Assembly (NCBI GenBank): GCA_001510575.1
Contig: LNGK01000002.1
Coordinates: 2,592,144-2,656,143, forward strand
Source: Knoxdaviesia capensis
Taxonomy: Eukaryota > Ascomycota > Sordariomycetes > Microascales > Gondwanamycetaceae
Reading direction: 5' to 3'
DNA: 64,000 bases
Every line of letters begins with the position of its first letter. Position 1 is the stretch's first letter. Below, one piece after another: positions 45,020 through 56,445 of the stretch. A model generated the notes under the pieces. The model was not told the DNA's origin. It saw only the letters and a program-made list of their open reading frames with translations, and searched no databases. A program made the position numbers and the translations under genes.

Positions 45020-46535
45020 TACTCAGGTGCCTGGACTGACGGCGCAGTGACGACGTTTGTGCGATGCTCGGCTGGTTTGGGCGTTTGGGGCGGAGGGGGA
45101 GTGTTGCTTTTCGGTGTGTACCTGCAGCAGCTGGGCCGGTGGAGATTTCCAGGCACGGCGCACCGCGCGGGGCGGCAGTGTGGGTGTGTGGGTTCACACA
45201 TGTCGTTCTGGAACCGACCTTCTCAGGCCCAGGAAGCCAGGACGTACTGTACACGACACTGAGGAAGAACCAGGCCAGTGGCTTCGTCTGGCTTCTGCAT
45301 CTTGCTGGCATGGCTTGCCGAGGGAGGGCCGGTTTTCGATAGATTACTGTGACGGGAGCCACCGTCAGCATGCAGCCGGCATTGGTCGAGCCTTGTGTGC
45401 TCCTCTCGGTGGTCCGGTGATAGTGTGTTTCTGTGTAAGGTCCTGCTTCGCTTCCCGGACTCTCTGGGCGCTTATCCGGGGCCCATGCAGATAAGGCCGC
45501 CGAACATACGGTGGAAGTGCATGCTGTGCACGAGCCAAAACCCTTCCGACCGGAAGGAATCGTGGATGAGCAGCAGCAGCAGTGCGCAGCAGCAGGTTGA
45601 ACTGGTGGGCCCTTTCTATTCCCGTCCAAGCCCACTTGCCCAGAGAGATCCTGGTGGGCTTTGGATATCGTGCACTCGGTCGAGTAGAGTGAGAGAGGTG
45701 GGAGAGAAAGAATGCAAATCCCCACCAAATCGATCCTGCACCAGCAAAGGAGGCTGACTGTCACTTACATTTCGCTCTTGGCTGTGGCTGGGGCACACTC
45801 CCGCTAAGCTCCTTCCTGGTCGCCAGGGCATTGTTTTTTTTTTTTTTTGGTGCTATTTACCTCTGTTCCTGCCTCTTGTTTTTGACCCTGGGCTTTTCAC
45901 TAATCTACTAAACCGCAGCACCCAATCAGCTCCACCCAACAAGTCAGGAACCGCCCCCTAAAAGACCTGCACTAAAAGCTCCCTTTGCCGGTAGACCGCT
46001 CTAATTATAGCATTGGCCTTCTAGCCGTGTTCTACTGGAACTGGCGGAGACTTGCACCAGCCAACCCTAACACCAACCCTTACCCATCCTGGTTGTTTTG
46101 CTGCTGCACCGCCGAGTCCGACGTGGTGGGAGCTAGTCTTCCACACGAGCAGCAAGGCTTACTGTGAGATCTTAGGAGAGAGAGAGAGACTGAGAGAGCC
46201 TCTACCGACATGAACTGGCGAAGGCTTGGTTTTTGTGGTCCGCGATGCAGAGCCGGCCAAAAATAGACGCGGCAGCAGAAGACCGCTCCGATGAAAGTGA
46301 TGAAGCTGTGCAAAAAGCCGGTCTCGAGAAGACGATTGTATGGATATAAGAAGGACGCCGGGAGACACAGCAAGACACAATGACACAGCAACCCATACAT
46401 ACATCACCTCATCCCATCTCATCCTCCCGCCTGCCACTTACACGAGCCCGTCTCACATCTTCTCAATTACCGAGTCCTTTGACGCCGACCGACCACAACA
46501 GAAAACTTCACCATCATCACCGAGTAATATCGCCT

Positions 46536-46556
46536 CACACACACACACACACACAC
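46536..46556. repeat. (CA)n microsatellite
   Basis: About ten CA units inside the pyrimidine/C-rich upstream region of the subtilase gene. Confidence 0.9.
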
Positions 46557-48220
46557 TACATCCACCGATTCTCAACCTCTCTCACCTCCTCCTCCTCCGA
46601 GACCTTTTCTGTGTGTGCTTCTTCCTGCTACGCCGTATACGCCGGTTCCCCCGATCCCCCCCCAATAGCATATCCCGGGCAGTCGTCGTCCCTGGCCAGC
46701 CAATCCCAAGGCATTACCGAGATCTTCGAAGAGAAAGAGAAACATGTAAGCTATAAGTCTGGAAGGAGGAGTAGCACACACTCATCGTTGGAGATACTGC
46801 CGGCCGGCGCTGGCAACTTGCATGAATCCAGAACTCTCTACCTCGGGGATGTGCAATATAAGAGAGATGGCATCTCCGTCGCCGGTTCTGCTCGTCTTCT
46901 TCTTTCCCTTTCTCTCCATCCTCAACGGACTCTTGAGAATCACCACACGCACTTCCAACTCACCTCCCAGTCACACACAGCTCTTCTCTAACCATTTACT
47001 CCTCACTCTTACAGATTCACCTTTCTTTTTTTTTCTTCTTCTTCTTTTCCTGTTCCTATCCGCACATATCCTCTGTGCTACACACACGCAACTCTCCAAC
47101 CGTCGTGTAAATCCCCCCCAGAACCTAGTCCAGAAGAACATACAGCGGGCCAAACTTACACACACCCTGGCTTTCTGACGCTCTCCAGCCTTTTCCACAC
47201 GCCCCTCCCCCCCCCAGTTTCACAATTACAGTGTTGCGCTGGCTTGCTGAAACGCTGCGTCTTGACCTCCGTCTTCTGGCTGCTTCGTTGCTTCACTCTC
47301 TTGCGGCTTCGTCTTCACCATCGCTGTGTTGCTTCACCACTTCACCACCCTATCCTGCCCTATCCGTCCATCTCTCGCCGTTTATCACTCGGTACTTTGG
47401 TCCTCCTCTTAACCTGACTACCTCTCCCACCTTCCCTCTTGGCTGACGACGACTGTTTCTCTCTCTCTCTCTCTCTTCGTCTTCCCCAGTCTCCTTCCTA
47501 TTCCCTATTCTGGATCCTGTATCCACAGTGGACAGAGACACTCAAGCCTGCAAAGAAACGAGACAGGCACCGTCCAGCAAAAAAGAGGATCTGCTCTGAC
47601 ACACCCCCAGCGCTCTTCGTCGTGGTTCTTGTTATTCCCTGTCCCTCCTTTTTAACCATTCTTATTCTTGCCTTTCCTACATCTTCTTTCCTTCTTCTCT
47701 TCTTCTCTTCTTCCGACTTTTCTTCTTTTCTCTTTTTTCTCTATCACTCTTTTGTTTTTTTTTGTTTTTTCTCTTCTCTCCTTTTCTTTTCTCCATCTTC
47801 GTTTCTTTGGCTGTATTGACCTTCTGGAGGGGAAGAGAGCCTTTTTCTTTTTCTTCTTATTCATTCTTCTTGTGTGAATAGCCTCACTGGTTGACCTTCT
47901 TTTCTCTCGTCTGTTCCTTTTTCTTCTATTCTTCGTCCATTCGTTCGATCGATTCCCTCCGGTGTGTCTTTTTATATCTCCCGAGAAATTAAACAAGTAA
48001 AAGGAGGTTTTCATTACAGTCTCTTCTTTTTTTTCTTCTTTTTATATACGCTTATCTCTTCTTCGTTTCGTCTCCATCAGCGGTGCTTGGTTTCTTTCCT
48101 TTCACTTATACATTCTCTTCTTTCTCTTCCTGAGCGCCATCAAGAGGCTGGTGCTTCGGCCTCAAGTCACTCACTCTTTCGTGTAGTTCTTCTTTTCGTC
48201 CCACCATAACAACCACAGCC

Positions 48221-49489
48221 ATGGCTCCCTCCGTGTTCTCGTTGTTACTCTGGTTCCTGCTACCGCTGGCCGCCCTCGGCCAGCGGATGCGCGGCGCCAA
48301 CTTCCTCGGAATCCCGGTGTCGAACCCCGAAGCCCAGGAGGTCATCCCCGACCGCTACATCGTGGTGTACAACACGTCGTACCCCAGCGACGTGATCGCC
48401 TCCAAGCAGGCCCTGGTGATGTCGGCCCTGCGCCGCCGCAACATCAACCGCCGCGGCCTGTCGGGCAACCTGCTGTCGACCAGCGTCAAGGCCGTGAGCT
48501 ACGCGCGCTTCAGCGCCCTGATGCTCGAGAGCGACAACAAGATGATCCTCAGCATCATGGACCAGCCCGAGGTGGCCTACGTCGAGGCCGTGGCCAAGGT
48601 GCGCACGCAGGTGGCCACCGCCCAGATCAACGCGCCGCTCGGCCTCATCCGCCTCTCGCGCCAGCGCCTGACCGGCAACGACCAGGACCGCTACGTGTTC
48701 GACAACTCCGGCGGCGTCGGCGTCACCGCCTACGTGGTCGACACCGGCATCCTCACCAACCACACCGAGTTCGAGGGCCGCGCCCGCTTCGGCGCAAACT
48801 TCATCGCCGGCTCCGCCGACACCGACGAGAACGGCCACGGCAGCCACGTGTCCGGCACCATCGGCGGCCGCACCTTCGGCGTCGCCAAGCGCGTCGACCT
48901 CGTCGGCGTCAAGGTGCTCGGCGCCGACGGCAGCGGCGACACCTCGGGCGTGGTTGCCGGCATGCAGTGGGTCGTCGACGACGTGCTGCGCACCAACCGC
49001 TCCGGCAAGGCCGTCATGAACATGTCGCTGGGGGGCTCGTTCTCGCGCGCCATCAACGACGCCATCGAGTCGCTGCGCGCCGCCGGCGTCGTGCCCGTGG
49101 TGGCCGCCGGCAACTCCAACGCCGACGCCCGCACCGCCTCGCCGGCCTCGGCCCTCAACGCCATCACCGTCGGCGCCATCGACGCCGCCACCGACATCCG
49201 CGCCAGCTTCTCCAACTTCGGCCCCGTGGTCGACGTGTACGCGCCCGGCGTCAACGTCACCAGCGTCGGCATCAGCAGCAACACCGCCTCCGCCTCCCTC
49301 TCCGGCACCAGCATGGCCTCCCCCCACGTCGCCGGCCTCGCCGCCTATCTCATGGCCTTCGAGGGCATCACCGACGTCGACACCATGGCCGATCGGATCA
49401 AGGCTCTCGCCGCCTCTACTGGTGCCACTGTGCGCCAGAACCGGAGACGGACCACCAACCTCATCGCTTACAACGGCGCTGAGGGCTAA
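48221..49489 (+). CDS. Secreted subtilisin-like serine protease (S8A, proteinase K type)
   Basis: Single exon, 422 residues. A signal peptide spans about 1-20 (ends LAALG). An inhibitor I9-type propeptide spans about 44-127 (DRYIVVYNTSYPSD to VAYVEAVAKV). The mature domain follows with the full catalytic triad: Asp174 in VVDTGI, His206 in NGHGSHVSGT and Ser364 in SGTSMASPHVAG. The oxyanion Asn298 lies in AAGNSN. Thr of the usual GHGTH motif is replaced by Ser, a conservative change. Family members are secreted broad-specificity alkaline endopeptidases used for nutrient protein degradation and, in pathogens, host attack. Codon use is extremely GC-biased at third positions, so the opposite strand is also open (460 codons), without meaning. 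The leader upstream is unusually long and pyrimidine-rich. Confidence 0.97.
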   Translation: MAPSVFSLLLWFLLPLAALGQRMRGANFLGIPVSNPEAQEVIPDRYIVVYNTSYPSDVIASKQALVMSALRRRNINRRGLSGNLLSTSVKAVSYARFSALMLESDNKMILSIMDQPEVAYVEAVAKVRTQVATAQINAPLGLIRLSRQRLTGNDQDRYVFDNSGGVGVTAYVVDTGILTNHTEFEGRARFGANFIAGSADTDENGHGSHVSGTIGGRTFGVAKRVDLVGVKVLGADGSGDTSGVVAGMQWVVDDVLRTNRSGKAVMNMSLGGSFSRAINDAIESLRAAGVVPVVAAGNSNADARTASPASALNAITVGAIDAATDIRASFSNFGPVVDVYAPGVNVTSVGISSNTASASLSGTSMASPHVAGLAAYLMAFEGITDVDTMADRIKALAASTGATVRQNRRRTTNLIAYNGAEG

Positions 49490-49642
49490 AACAACGAAAA
49501 GAAATCGCTTGCTTGATATAGAGAGAGAGAGTGAGATCTGCTGTTTATTGAAGTTTATGTTTCTTTTTTCCTTCTTTTCCGTGGTCCCCGTCCTTGTTTC
49601 TGCGTTTTGTGCACATACAAAAACACACCACCAATTACGCAA

Positions 49643-49664
49643 TTATATATATATATATATATAT
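49643..49664. repeat. (AT)n microsatellite
   Basis: About eleven AT units, 155 bases after the subtilase stop codon and so probably in its 3' untranslated region. Confidence 0.9.
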
Positions 49665-51649
49665 GTACGAGCTCAAATTCTCCTCGGGCTAAGCTTTCCT
49701 GTTACTTTTTTCTTTTTTCTTTCAAGGGGAGGATGAGAATACGCGATTCGAGGTAGTCGATGTTTTTATGCTCATCCAGGGTTAGCTCCTAGTTAGGGTT
49801 ATCCCTCCGTCCTTTTTTTCTTCCTTTTTTTTTCTTTCTATGTTTTATAGTATTTCATGTTCGGCGTTACTTCTTCATCCGGCCTTCTCTCATGTCTCTA
49901 TCTCTTGCTTCTTGTCTGATATCTCCGTGAATTCTTCAGTCGGAATTGGATCAGAGGACGAGGCTAGAGACGCGAGAGATCAAAAAAGAAGCAATACACA
50001 CAAAAGAAAAAAAAACCAAAAAAGTGTGAAAAAGCCATCCTTGGTTCTTCCTTTCATGCATACATAGCAATTAACGGTGTTGACGGCAATGATTTTCTTG
50101 GTCTCAAACTACTGTCAGTACTTCATTTTTTTTTCCTGCTTCCGTGTTATTGTGTGCCTTGTGTGTGTTCTGTCTGGTTCTGTCAGTGTGACAGGCTGGG
50201 AGTTGCATGTATCTGTGGACCAGGAAGCAAACACAGTTAGATTCGCTCTCCGGGAGGAATACGCAACGGGAGCTCGGAAACGGCACGGCAGCCTGCCTAC
50301 CCAGTACATGCATACACACATACCCATACCCGACGTGGTCTGTCTCACCAGACCAGCAAATCCAAGCCTGTCTTCATCTAGGCACATCTTTCCTCCACTC
50401 CGTAACACCAGCCCACGACAGCCTGCGCGAACAACAAGGCAGTAACCGGAGTCGTCGCCCTCAGCGCGTCGTTGGTGGCTGGTCGGGCTTCCGATGCCTG
50501 CTTCATACCCGTGTGGGCGCGCGCAAACGCGGCCGACAGCGGAACGGGCACGAAAAGGACATGCATAGAGTGGCTGCGTGTGTGTGTGTGTTTGCATAGG
50601 CCCGACATATGCATGGTTTCGAATTTGGTGCAGATCATTCGTGAGCAGAGTTCGATCAATCACGGATCTGCACAGCGGCGGCTGGTGTTTCACCGGCGAG
50701 GCTCTGTTGCTGTGTATCTTCTAATCTTCATCAGATAGAGAGGCTGCGCCCTATATCTGAAAACGTTTGAAGTATCTCTATCATGGCAAGATAAAATAAT
50801 AGAGGAGAGGAAAAGGCTAGGTCGATTTCATGCGAAGGTTGTTGTTGATGAATCGAGGGCTTGGACACCACCCAAGGTTGCACTTTGCACATGCTGTGTA
50901 TTGTGGTGAATGTAACCCTTCCGATCTCGACAAGATCTCACCTCACTGAGGTCAGACTTCAGACCGGGGAGCCAGACGAAGAAGCCACACGCAAATGCAT
51001 GGCACAGTCAGTACTGTACTGCATATCCACCCTCATTTTGCCGTATGAACTCCATGTGATGTCTTTACATAGACCTCCGCAGACCCAAACCACACAGTCA
51101 AGGACATATCTGACCCGATATCATTCACCTACAGCTTTTCAATCTCACCCACCACAGCCCCAGAAACTCCCAGCTCCCAGTTCTGCCTCCGTAGTAGAAA
51201 GCCTCCGGACATCTCCTCCCGTTCACATCCCATCCCCCCTTGGCTGCTCTGCTGATGATCGCCGCTCTTCACCACCGTGGCATTGACAGTCAACCCGCGT
51301 GCCCCTCCAAAATAGAGAGACAGAAAAAGACCAGAGACCTGTTCCGGTTCATCTGGACACACTCTCTAGCTCAGCGTTCCTGTCTTCGGAGGATCGTTGC
51401 TCCCACTCACCCGCAAACCTGTGAATTTGTCAGTAGGAAAACAAACCCCCCCGCCCCACTCGGGATCGCCGGCGTGAGTTGGATGATACTGGGACTTTGC
51501 TACTGGTGTGTGTCCGTAAGTGGTTATTGCCGTCCCGGCTCGACCAAAGAAGGAACGTTAGATGCTCTGCAAACCCCCTTCACGGGACGGCGATCTGATG
51601 TGTGTTGCTCTATCAGCAACACCGCTCCGGAATTTGGCCAAGCCGAGCA

Positions 51650-51668
51650 ACACACACACACACACACA
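51650..51668. repeat. (CA)n microsatellite
   Basis: About nine CA units in intergenic DNA. Confidence 0.9.
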
Positions 51669-52579
51669 TAACTTCAACCGAGCTTCAAGTCAGCTCTGAT
51701 ATGCACGCCACGCCAGGACGAAACAACAACACCGCAACCCTCCCCCCGTCAGCGGCCACTCACAGCCTCCGCATCCGGATTCGCCCGGAGCAAAACACGG
51801 CGGAATCCATTCCCCCCGGTAGACGTATTATACATGACCTCGCGAATAGCAATACGACAGACTACACAGCAGAGCACAGTTATAAAATGTGGAAGTAATG
51901 TTCTCGCTTTACCGGTACAGGCCCGCCCCCAGAATCCCACAGAATGTTACTTCCGTAGCTAAAAAGGCCGGACCCGGTGCACCAGAGCCTGTAAGGGTTT
52001 CTTACAGGCCATTGCGAAAGAGACATAAAAATGGCAGTTGTTATAAGCACTTCTTCGGCACAACCACAGTCATTGAAAAAAGACCGAATTGCAATTTGAC
52101 ATCCGTGCTGGAGAAAGAAAAAGGGAAGGGGAAGGGAAGGGGAAGGTATGGAAGACATAGACACTGCACAACTACAGGTTAGAAAAAGAAATCATTGAAT
52201 CTCGCTATTAGAGGCCGGAAAATTAATGATATATAGCTGATCCGACCAAGAAGGAAAACACAAGCATAGCACTCGAAGACATTAGATGAGAAACTGTCGC
52301 CTGTCACAGATGAAACTTTCGACGCAGAGAGACCCGTGAGAAAGCTCGAGTATGTGGGAGAGGGGGACGGGGGGACAAGGAATGACGGTTAGGGGAGAAG
52401 ATGAAGAGGGAAGAAAAATCAATGAGGATGAAAAAAGGTATCAAAAGGGTGCTAGAGAAACGGTGGCTGGGAAAGTCGTCGAAGGCCAACCAGGAAAAAA
52501 AAACCCGGTGTCTCAAACCTTACCAGCATTTGTGGGGAGAGAGACAAGAAATTATCGTCCAAGTGCGGAAATCACATGC

Positions 52580-54125
52580 TTAGAGTTCCTCATGACCGGT
52601 ACCCATGTTGTTGAGTTCCTCGTACGAGAAAACATCATCGGGGTAGAATCGCTTGAAGAACATGTTGGATCCGTAGAGAGCAACGAGCTGGGGAGAGAAA
52701 AGAGCTTTTGTTAGAGAGCCACAGCTAGGGAAGACGGGCAGGGATGGAGGAAAAGGGAGAGCGAAACTTACAACGGCGATGATGATAAAGGCCGCAGACA
52801 GCAGGATGACGACGAACAGAACCGCAGCCTCACCGGGGTCCATGGCCATGGAGCCCTGCTGCTTGTCCAGGTACTTGTTGTGGGCCTTCTTGGCCGTCTG
52901 GCGTGGGAACAGCGTCTCGATGAACTGCTCGACGCGCGCGCACTGCGTGCTGATCTCGACGAAGCTGGGGTCGCGCGGGTCGTTCTTCTGCCGTATCCGG
53001 CGCACGTACTTGCGGAACACCTCGCACAGCACGAACAGGTTCTGCGTCGAGTCGGCCATGATCTGGCACGCGTCGCCCTTGGTGATCTTGACGTTGGTGT
53101 CGAAGATGGCCGGGTTGCGGAACACCAGCTCCAGCGTGGCAATGGCCATGCCCTGCGGGATGGCCACGAAGTTGAACGCGCTCTGGTCGCGCACACCGGC
53201 CATGTAGAACAGACAGTCCTCAACGTGCTTCAGCGCGTTCACAATCATCTCCGACGTGACGTGCATGGCCACCTCGCGGTTCTCGGGCTTGAAGATGTCC
53301 TCCCATTGGTCAAAGTACTTGCTCCAGATCTCCTTGGGCCAGAATCTCCGGCCGTCGTCCCAGTCCTCGCGGATGTCACGGATGATGTTGGTCTTCTGCA
53401 GGAACTGGCCCATCGACTCGGTCAGGTGCGGGCGGTCGGCCAGGCGCGGGTTGGCCAGCTCGGCGCCCACAAGCAGGCCGGTCAGGCCCTCTCCGACGAG
53501 GCCGGCAACATAGTGGCAGTATTTCTCGTACTCGGCGACGGTGTTGACGCCGTTGACGTTGTGCTCGGCGTTCAGGGCGTAGTCGGCCATGCCGTTGCCC
53601 ATCTTCACGGTGATGTCGGAGATGATGTCCCGGTACATGGGCTTGATGAGCTTGAACTCGGCAATGACCACGTCAAAGTGAACCAGAAGCTCGCGGTCCT
53701 TCTCGTTGGGGCCGTTGCCGGAGAAGTTCCAGCCATCCTGGTTGAGGAAGTCAGCGAAGTTGCGCAACAACGGCTCCTTCGTGGAGTTGGGAATGGTCAT
53801 GTCGTCCTCAATGGTGTCCAGGCCGCGCAGAATGAGGTAGAAAAGACAGATGGGAACCAGAAGCTCGGGGTTGAGCTCCTTGATGACGGCAGCGAAACTG
53901 CGGCTGGTCAAGTCGAGGTATTTGAAGCACTCCTGGAGGGTTGCCGACTCCTTGGAAGGATCGCGGCGATGCACGGGTTCATGCCAAAGTTTCCTATAGA
54001 CGAGGGGAATAGCCCAGTTAGTCACAAGAAGCGGCCAAAATCACATCAATTCGGCAGAGAGCGACCTACCATTGGATGATGGCCCGGAGCTCGTTCGGGT
54101 GGAGGGCGAAGTAGAGAGCACCCAT
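52580..54125 (-). CDS. ERG9: Squalene synthase (farnesyl-diphosphate farnesyltransferase)
   Basis: Three exons on the minus strand: 54125-54070, 53993-52772 and 52687-52580. The introns use GTAGGT and GTAAGT donors, CTAAC branches and TAG/CAG acceptors. The spliced protein is 461 residues, typical for fungi. It condenses two farnesyl diphosphates through presqualene diphosphate to squalene with NADPH, the committed step of ergosterol synthesis, on the ER. First Asp-rich motif D78TIEDD83, the YVAGLVGEGLT helix (180-190) and the second motif D225IRED229 bind the Mg-diphosphates. QKTNIIRDIREDWDDGRRFWP is intact. Residues about 408-432 form the C-terminal ER membrane anchor, and the last intron splits this anchor (…IIIAV / LVALYG…). 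Exon 1 supplies MGALYFALHPNELRAIIQ, with Trp19 completed across the first splice. Confidence 0.98.
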
Positions 54126-56445
54126 TGTGACTGTAAGGGTGGGTTGAGACTTTGTGGGGGGAGGGGGTGAAATGTGGAAGAAGCGGGATGAGAAAAAGGA
54201 GCGGGATGCCGTTCAGAAAGACCTCTATGGAGATCGGAGGATAGACGGAGCCGAACACGGAGACGGAGGAGGAGGAAGTGAGTTTCAGAGGAGGATACAG
54301 AAGGAGAGAGTGGAGGAGAAGAGAAAGACTGGGGAAGAAGACAGAAAAGGAGGGAGAGGGACCAGATGTAATGAAAAAAAGAGACGAGGAAACATCCGTT
54401 AAATAAAATGGAGAACCGGGCCGTCAGACTAAGGCTGATTATTGCTATAGAACCAGAGAAAAAAAAGGGGTGGCAAGGAAAGTTTATATAGCAACGAGAT
54501 AAATCTAGAGAACCCTCACGACAAAGAGATACTTCCTGAATCAAGAAGCCAAGGGGAGAAACTGCAAAGTGAAGATGTGACAGGAAGTTGAAGCAAAGAG
54601 ACGAGAGATAAAGGGAAACCCAAACGGGGGGGGGGGAGAGTGAGGGTTAAAGGAGGAAAAATGGGTTGAAGCTGGATGGAAAAATCACAGGTATTTTGCT
54701 GAGGAAACCGTGTGCGTATGAAAAAAAGGTACGAGTACGAAGACAGTGCGCGCCGATAAGGAGTTGGCGTGCTTCAGCGGGAAGGAGCCCAGAACAGCGC
54801 CGAAAGAGCACCGCCGTTATAGTGTAAGCTGACGAGAGCCGCGGGGACTTGCAGGCGGCAAACCTTCCCCAGAACCCCTAGAGTGCGGCCAAGAGACCCC
54901 CTTCTTGCACAGTGCAGCGCTGACATCGATTACTGTGCCACGGTGGCCCGGAAGAGTTGACCGACGAAGCAAAACTACCAAAGAAAATATCCAGAGCTGC
55001 GGGCCGTGTAAAAGTCTGTGCTTTTTAGGTTAAGTCTACAGCGGTCACAGCTTAAACAAACCGCTGTAAAGATAAAATTCAAATAAAAATGAGATTACAC
55101 CGGCGGTGGTGGAGTTGTTGGAGAATTTCTCCAGTGCTGGAATCGGCCAAATCCTGGCGGCCGGCCAATCAGCAGCGGCCAGCCCGCCGATCCACCCCGA
55201 AAGTATCCCAGTAAATGCAGCTGACTGTACCACGTGTGGAGTCTGGGAATACAGCGTTTGCACCTCAAAATGGCTGAGGAAGTCCACAGATACACATCGA
55301 CAGAGCGAGGCCGGATAGGCCCTTTTCGCCAACTGGTGCGCGGAGGTGGAACAAAAGAAGAGAAGAGAAGAGACACAAGAAAAGATTCCTCAGCGGCACG
55401 ATGAAGTGAAGCGTTGCGTTCGCACTCGTGTGGCAGCCTACCAGCAGTATGTTGGACATTGTGTTTGGTGTGGCCGCCGGTGCGGTTGTGTTCCCGTGCG
55501 TGCCGGGCGGAAAAGCCGGTTGCCGATGAACAGTGCTTTTCGGGGTCAGTCGTCTCGTTTTCTGGCCGTATGTGAAGCTTTGGCCAGGGAGAAAGGGCCC
55601 TGGAAGGCAAAAGTTACGTCCGTGGACTGGCTTCAGTGTGGGTAGTGTTCTCTTCAGTTCTCTGTTCCCCATACTCTGTCTCTCCTTCTCCACTCACCCA
55701 TGCTGGTGTTTTTAAGGTTGACGATTTTATATGCGCCACTCCCCTCTGTGGCTGGCCGGTGGCTGGCCAACAATTTGTGGCTCACAGGCCTCCCAGCTGT
55801 CATCAACTGTCGCATACAACAGAGTGTCTGCCTGGCTTGTCTACGTAATTCATGTCTTCATGGCCAAGTTTTTACCTGGTCGGCCTACGGCACATTGAGC
55901 TCATGGGCCTTTTTTTTTTTTTTTTAAACCTCCCCTCCTTAATTGCGGCTGCTTGTTTATAGTGAGCCACCCACCCAAAATTCCATCATCACCAAGATCC
56001 AGCCTTCCGTTCTCTTCCTTTCTTTTCTTCACTTCTCCTCCCCTCCCATCCTCTCTATATACGAACCTCACCTTCTTTCATTTTTGAGGGAGGGACTTAT
56101 TCTCTTTTCCTATAACCCTTTTTTGGCTTCTATTCTTGCTCTTTATTCCTGTTTGTCAAGGTATCTTGTACTTGTCTCACCTTATCGTCACTATCCTCTG
56201 AAAGGGTCGTGCCTTGTGTCTCTGAATCTTCTCTTTTCTTCTCTCTGCCCCTTCTTGGCTTTGTTTCTGGCCCTCTTCTCCCTTTCTTGTTTTTCTTAAA
56301 CTGTGTCTCTGTCTTTTCCTCCACATCTGTGCCAATCCAGAATCTCTGCTCGCTGTCTCCTATCCTGCTACTCTCCTCTCTTACAACCCTCCCTATAGTC
56401 CAGCTCTCACCCCTCACCCCTCACCCCCTTTAACATCCATCGAAA
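54126..56445. other. Divergent promoter region, ERG9 / J-protein
   Basis: 2.3 kb between divergent start codons. Purine-rich sequence on plus (54150-54420) is the ERG9 leader side. A pyrimidine-rich tract (about 55990-56430) is the J-protein leader. A CCAAT box lies at 55165-55169. I found no clear sterol-response element. No gene is supported; frames near 55095-55693 are domain-free. Confidence 0.5.

Larger units (their letters stand above)
38142..48220. other. 10 kb gene-poor block
   Basis: No gene is supported on either strand. The left edge (38142-38790) is purine-rich on plus, the probable promoter and leader of the F-box-like gene. The middle holds GT microsatellites, a perfect palindrome, a purine-rich tract at about 42300-43330 with no downstream minus-strand gene, and a GACT repeat. 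The right edge (about 46380-48215) is pyrimidine-rich and runs into the subtilase start. The longest frame (41186-42001 minus) reads through the GTACT repeat and other low-complexity sequence and shows no domain. Confidence 0.5.
49490..52579. other. 3' flanks of subtilase and ERG9, no gene
   Basis: 3.1 kb between two stop codons. The subtilase 3' region has an (AT)n run at 49643-49664 and T-runs. A (CA)n array lies at 51650-51668 and GGGAAGG repeats at about 52118-52146. Two AGGGTTAG-like words occur near 49780-49800. No coding region is supported. Confidence 0.45.

Noticed and set aside
48260..49642. 460-codon frame opposite the subtilase
   Set aside because: A consequence of strong GC third-position bias. 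The plus strand carries a complete catalytic triad and signal peptide.
52880..54079. 399-codon plus-strand frame opposite squalene synthase
   Set aside because: Shadow of ERG9, which is unambiguous on the minus strand with proper introns.
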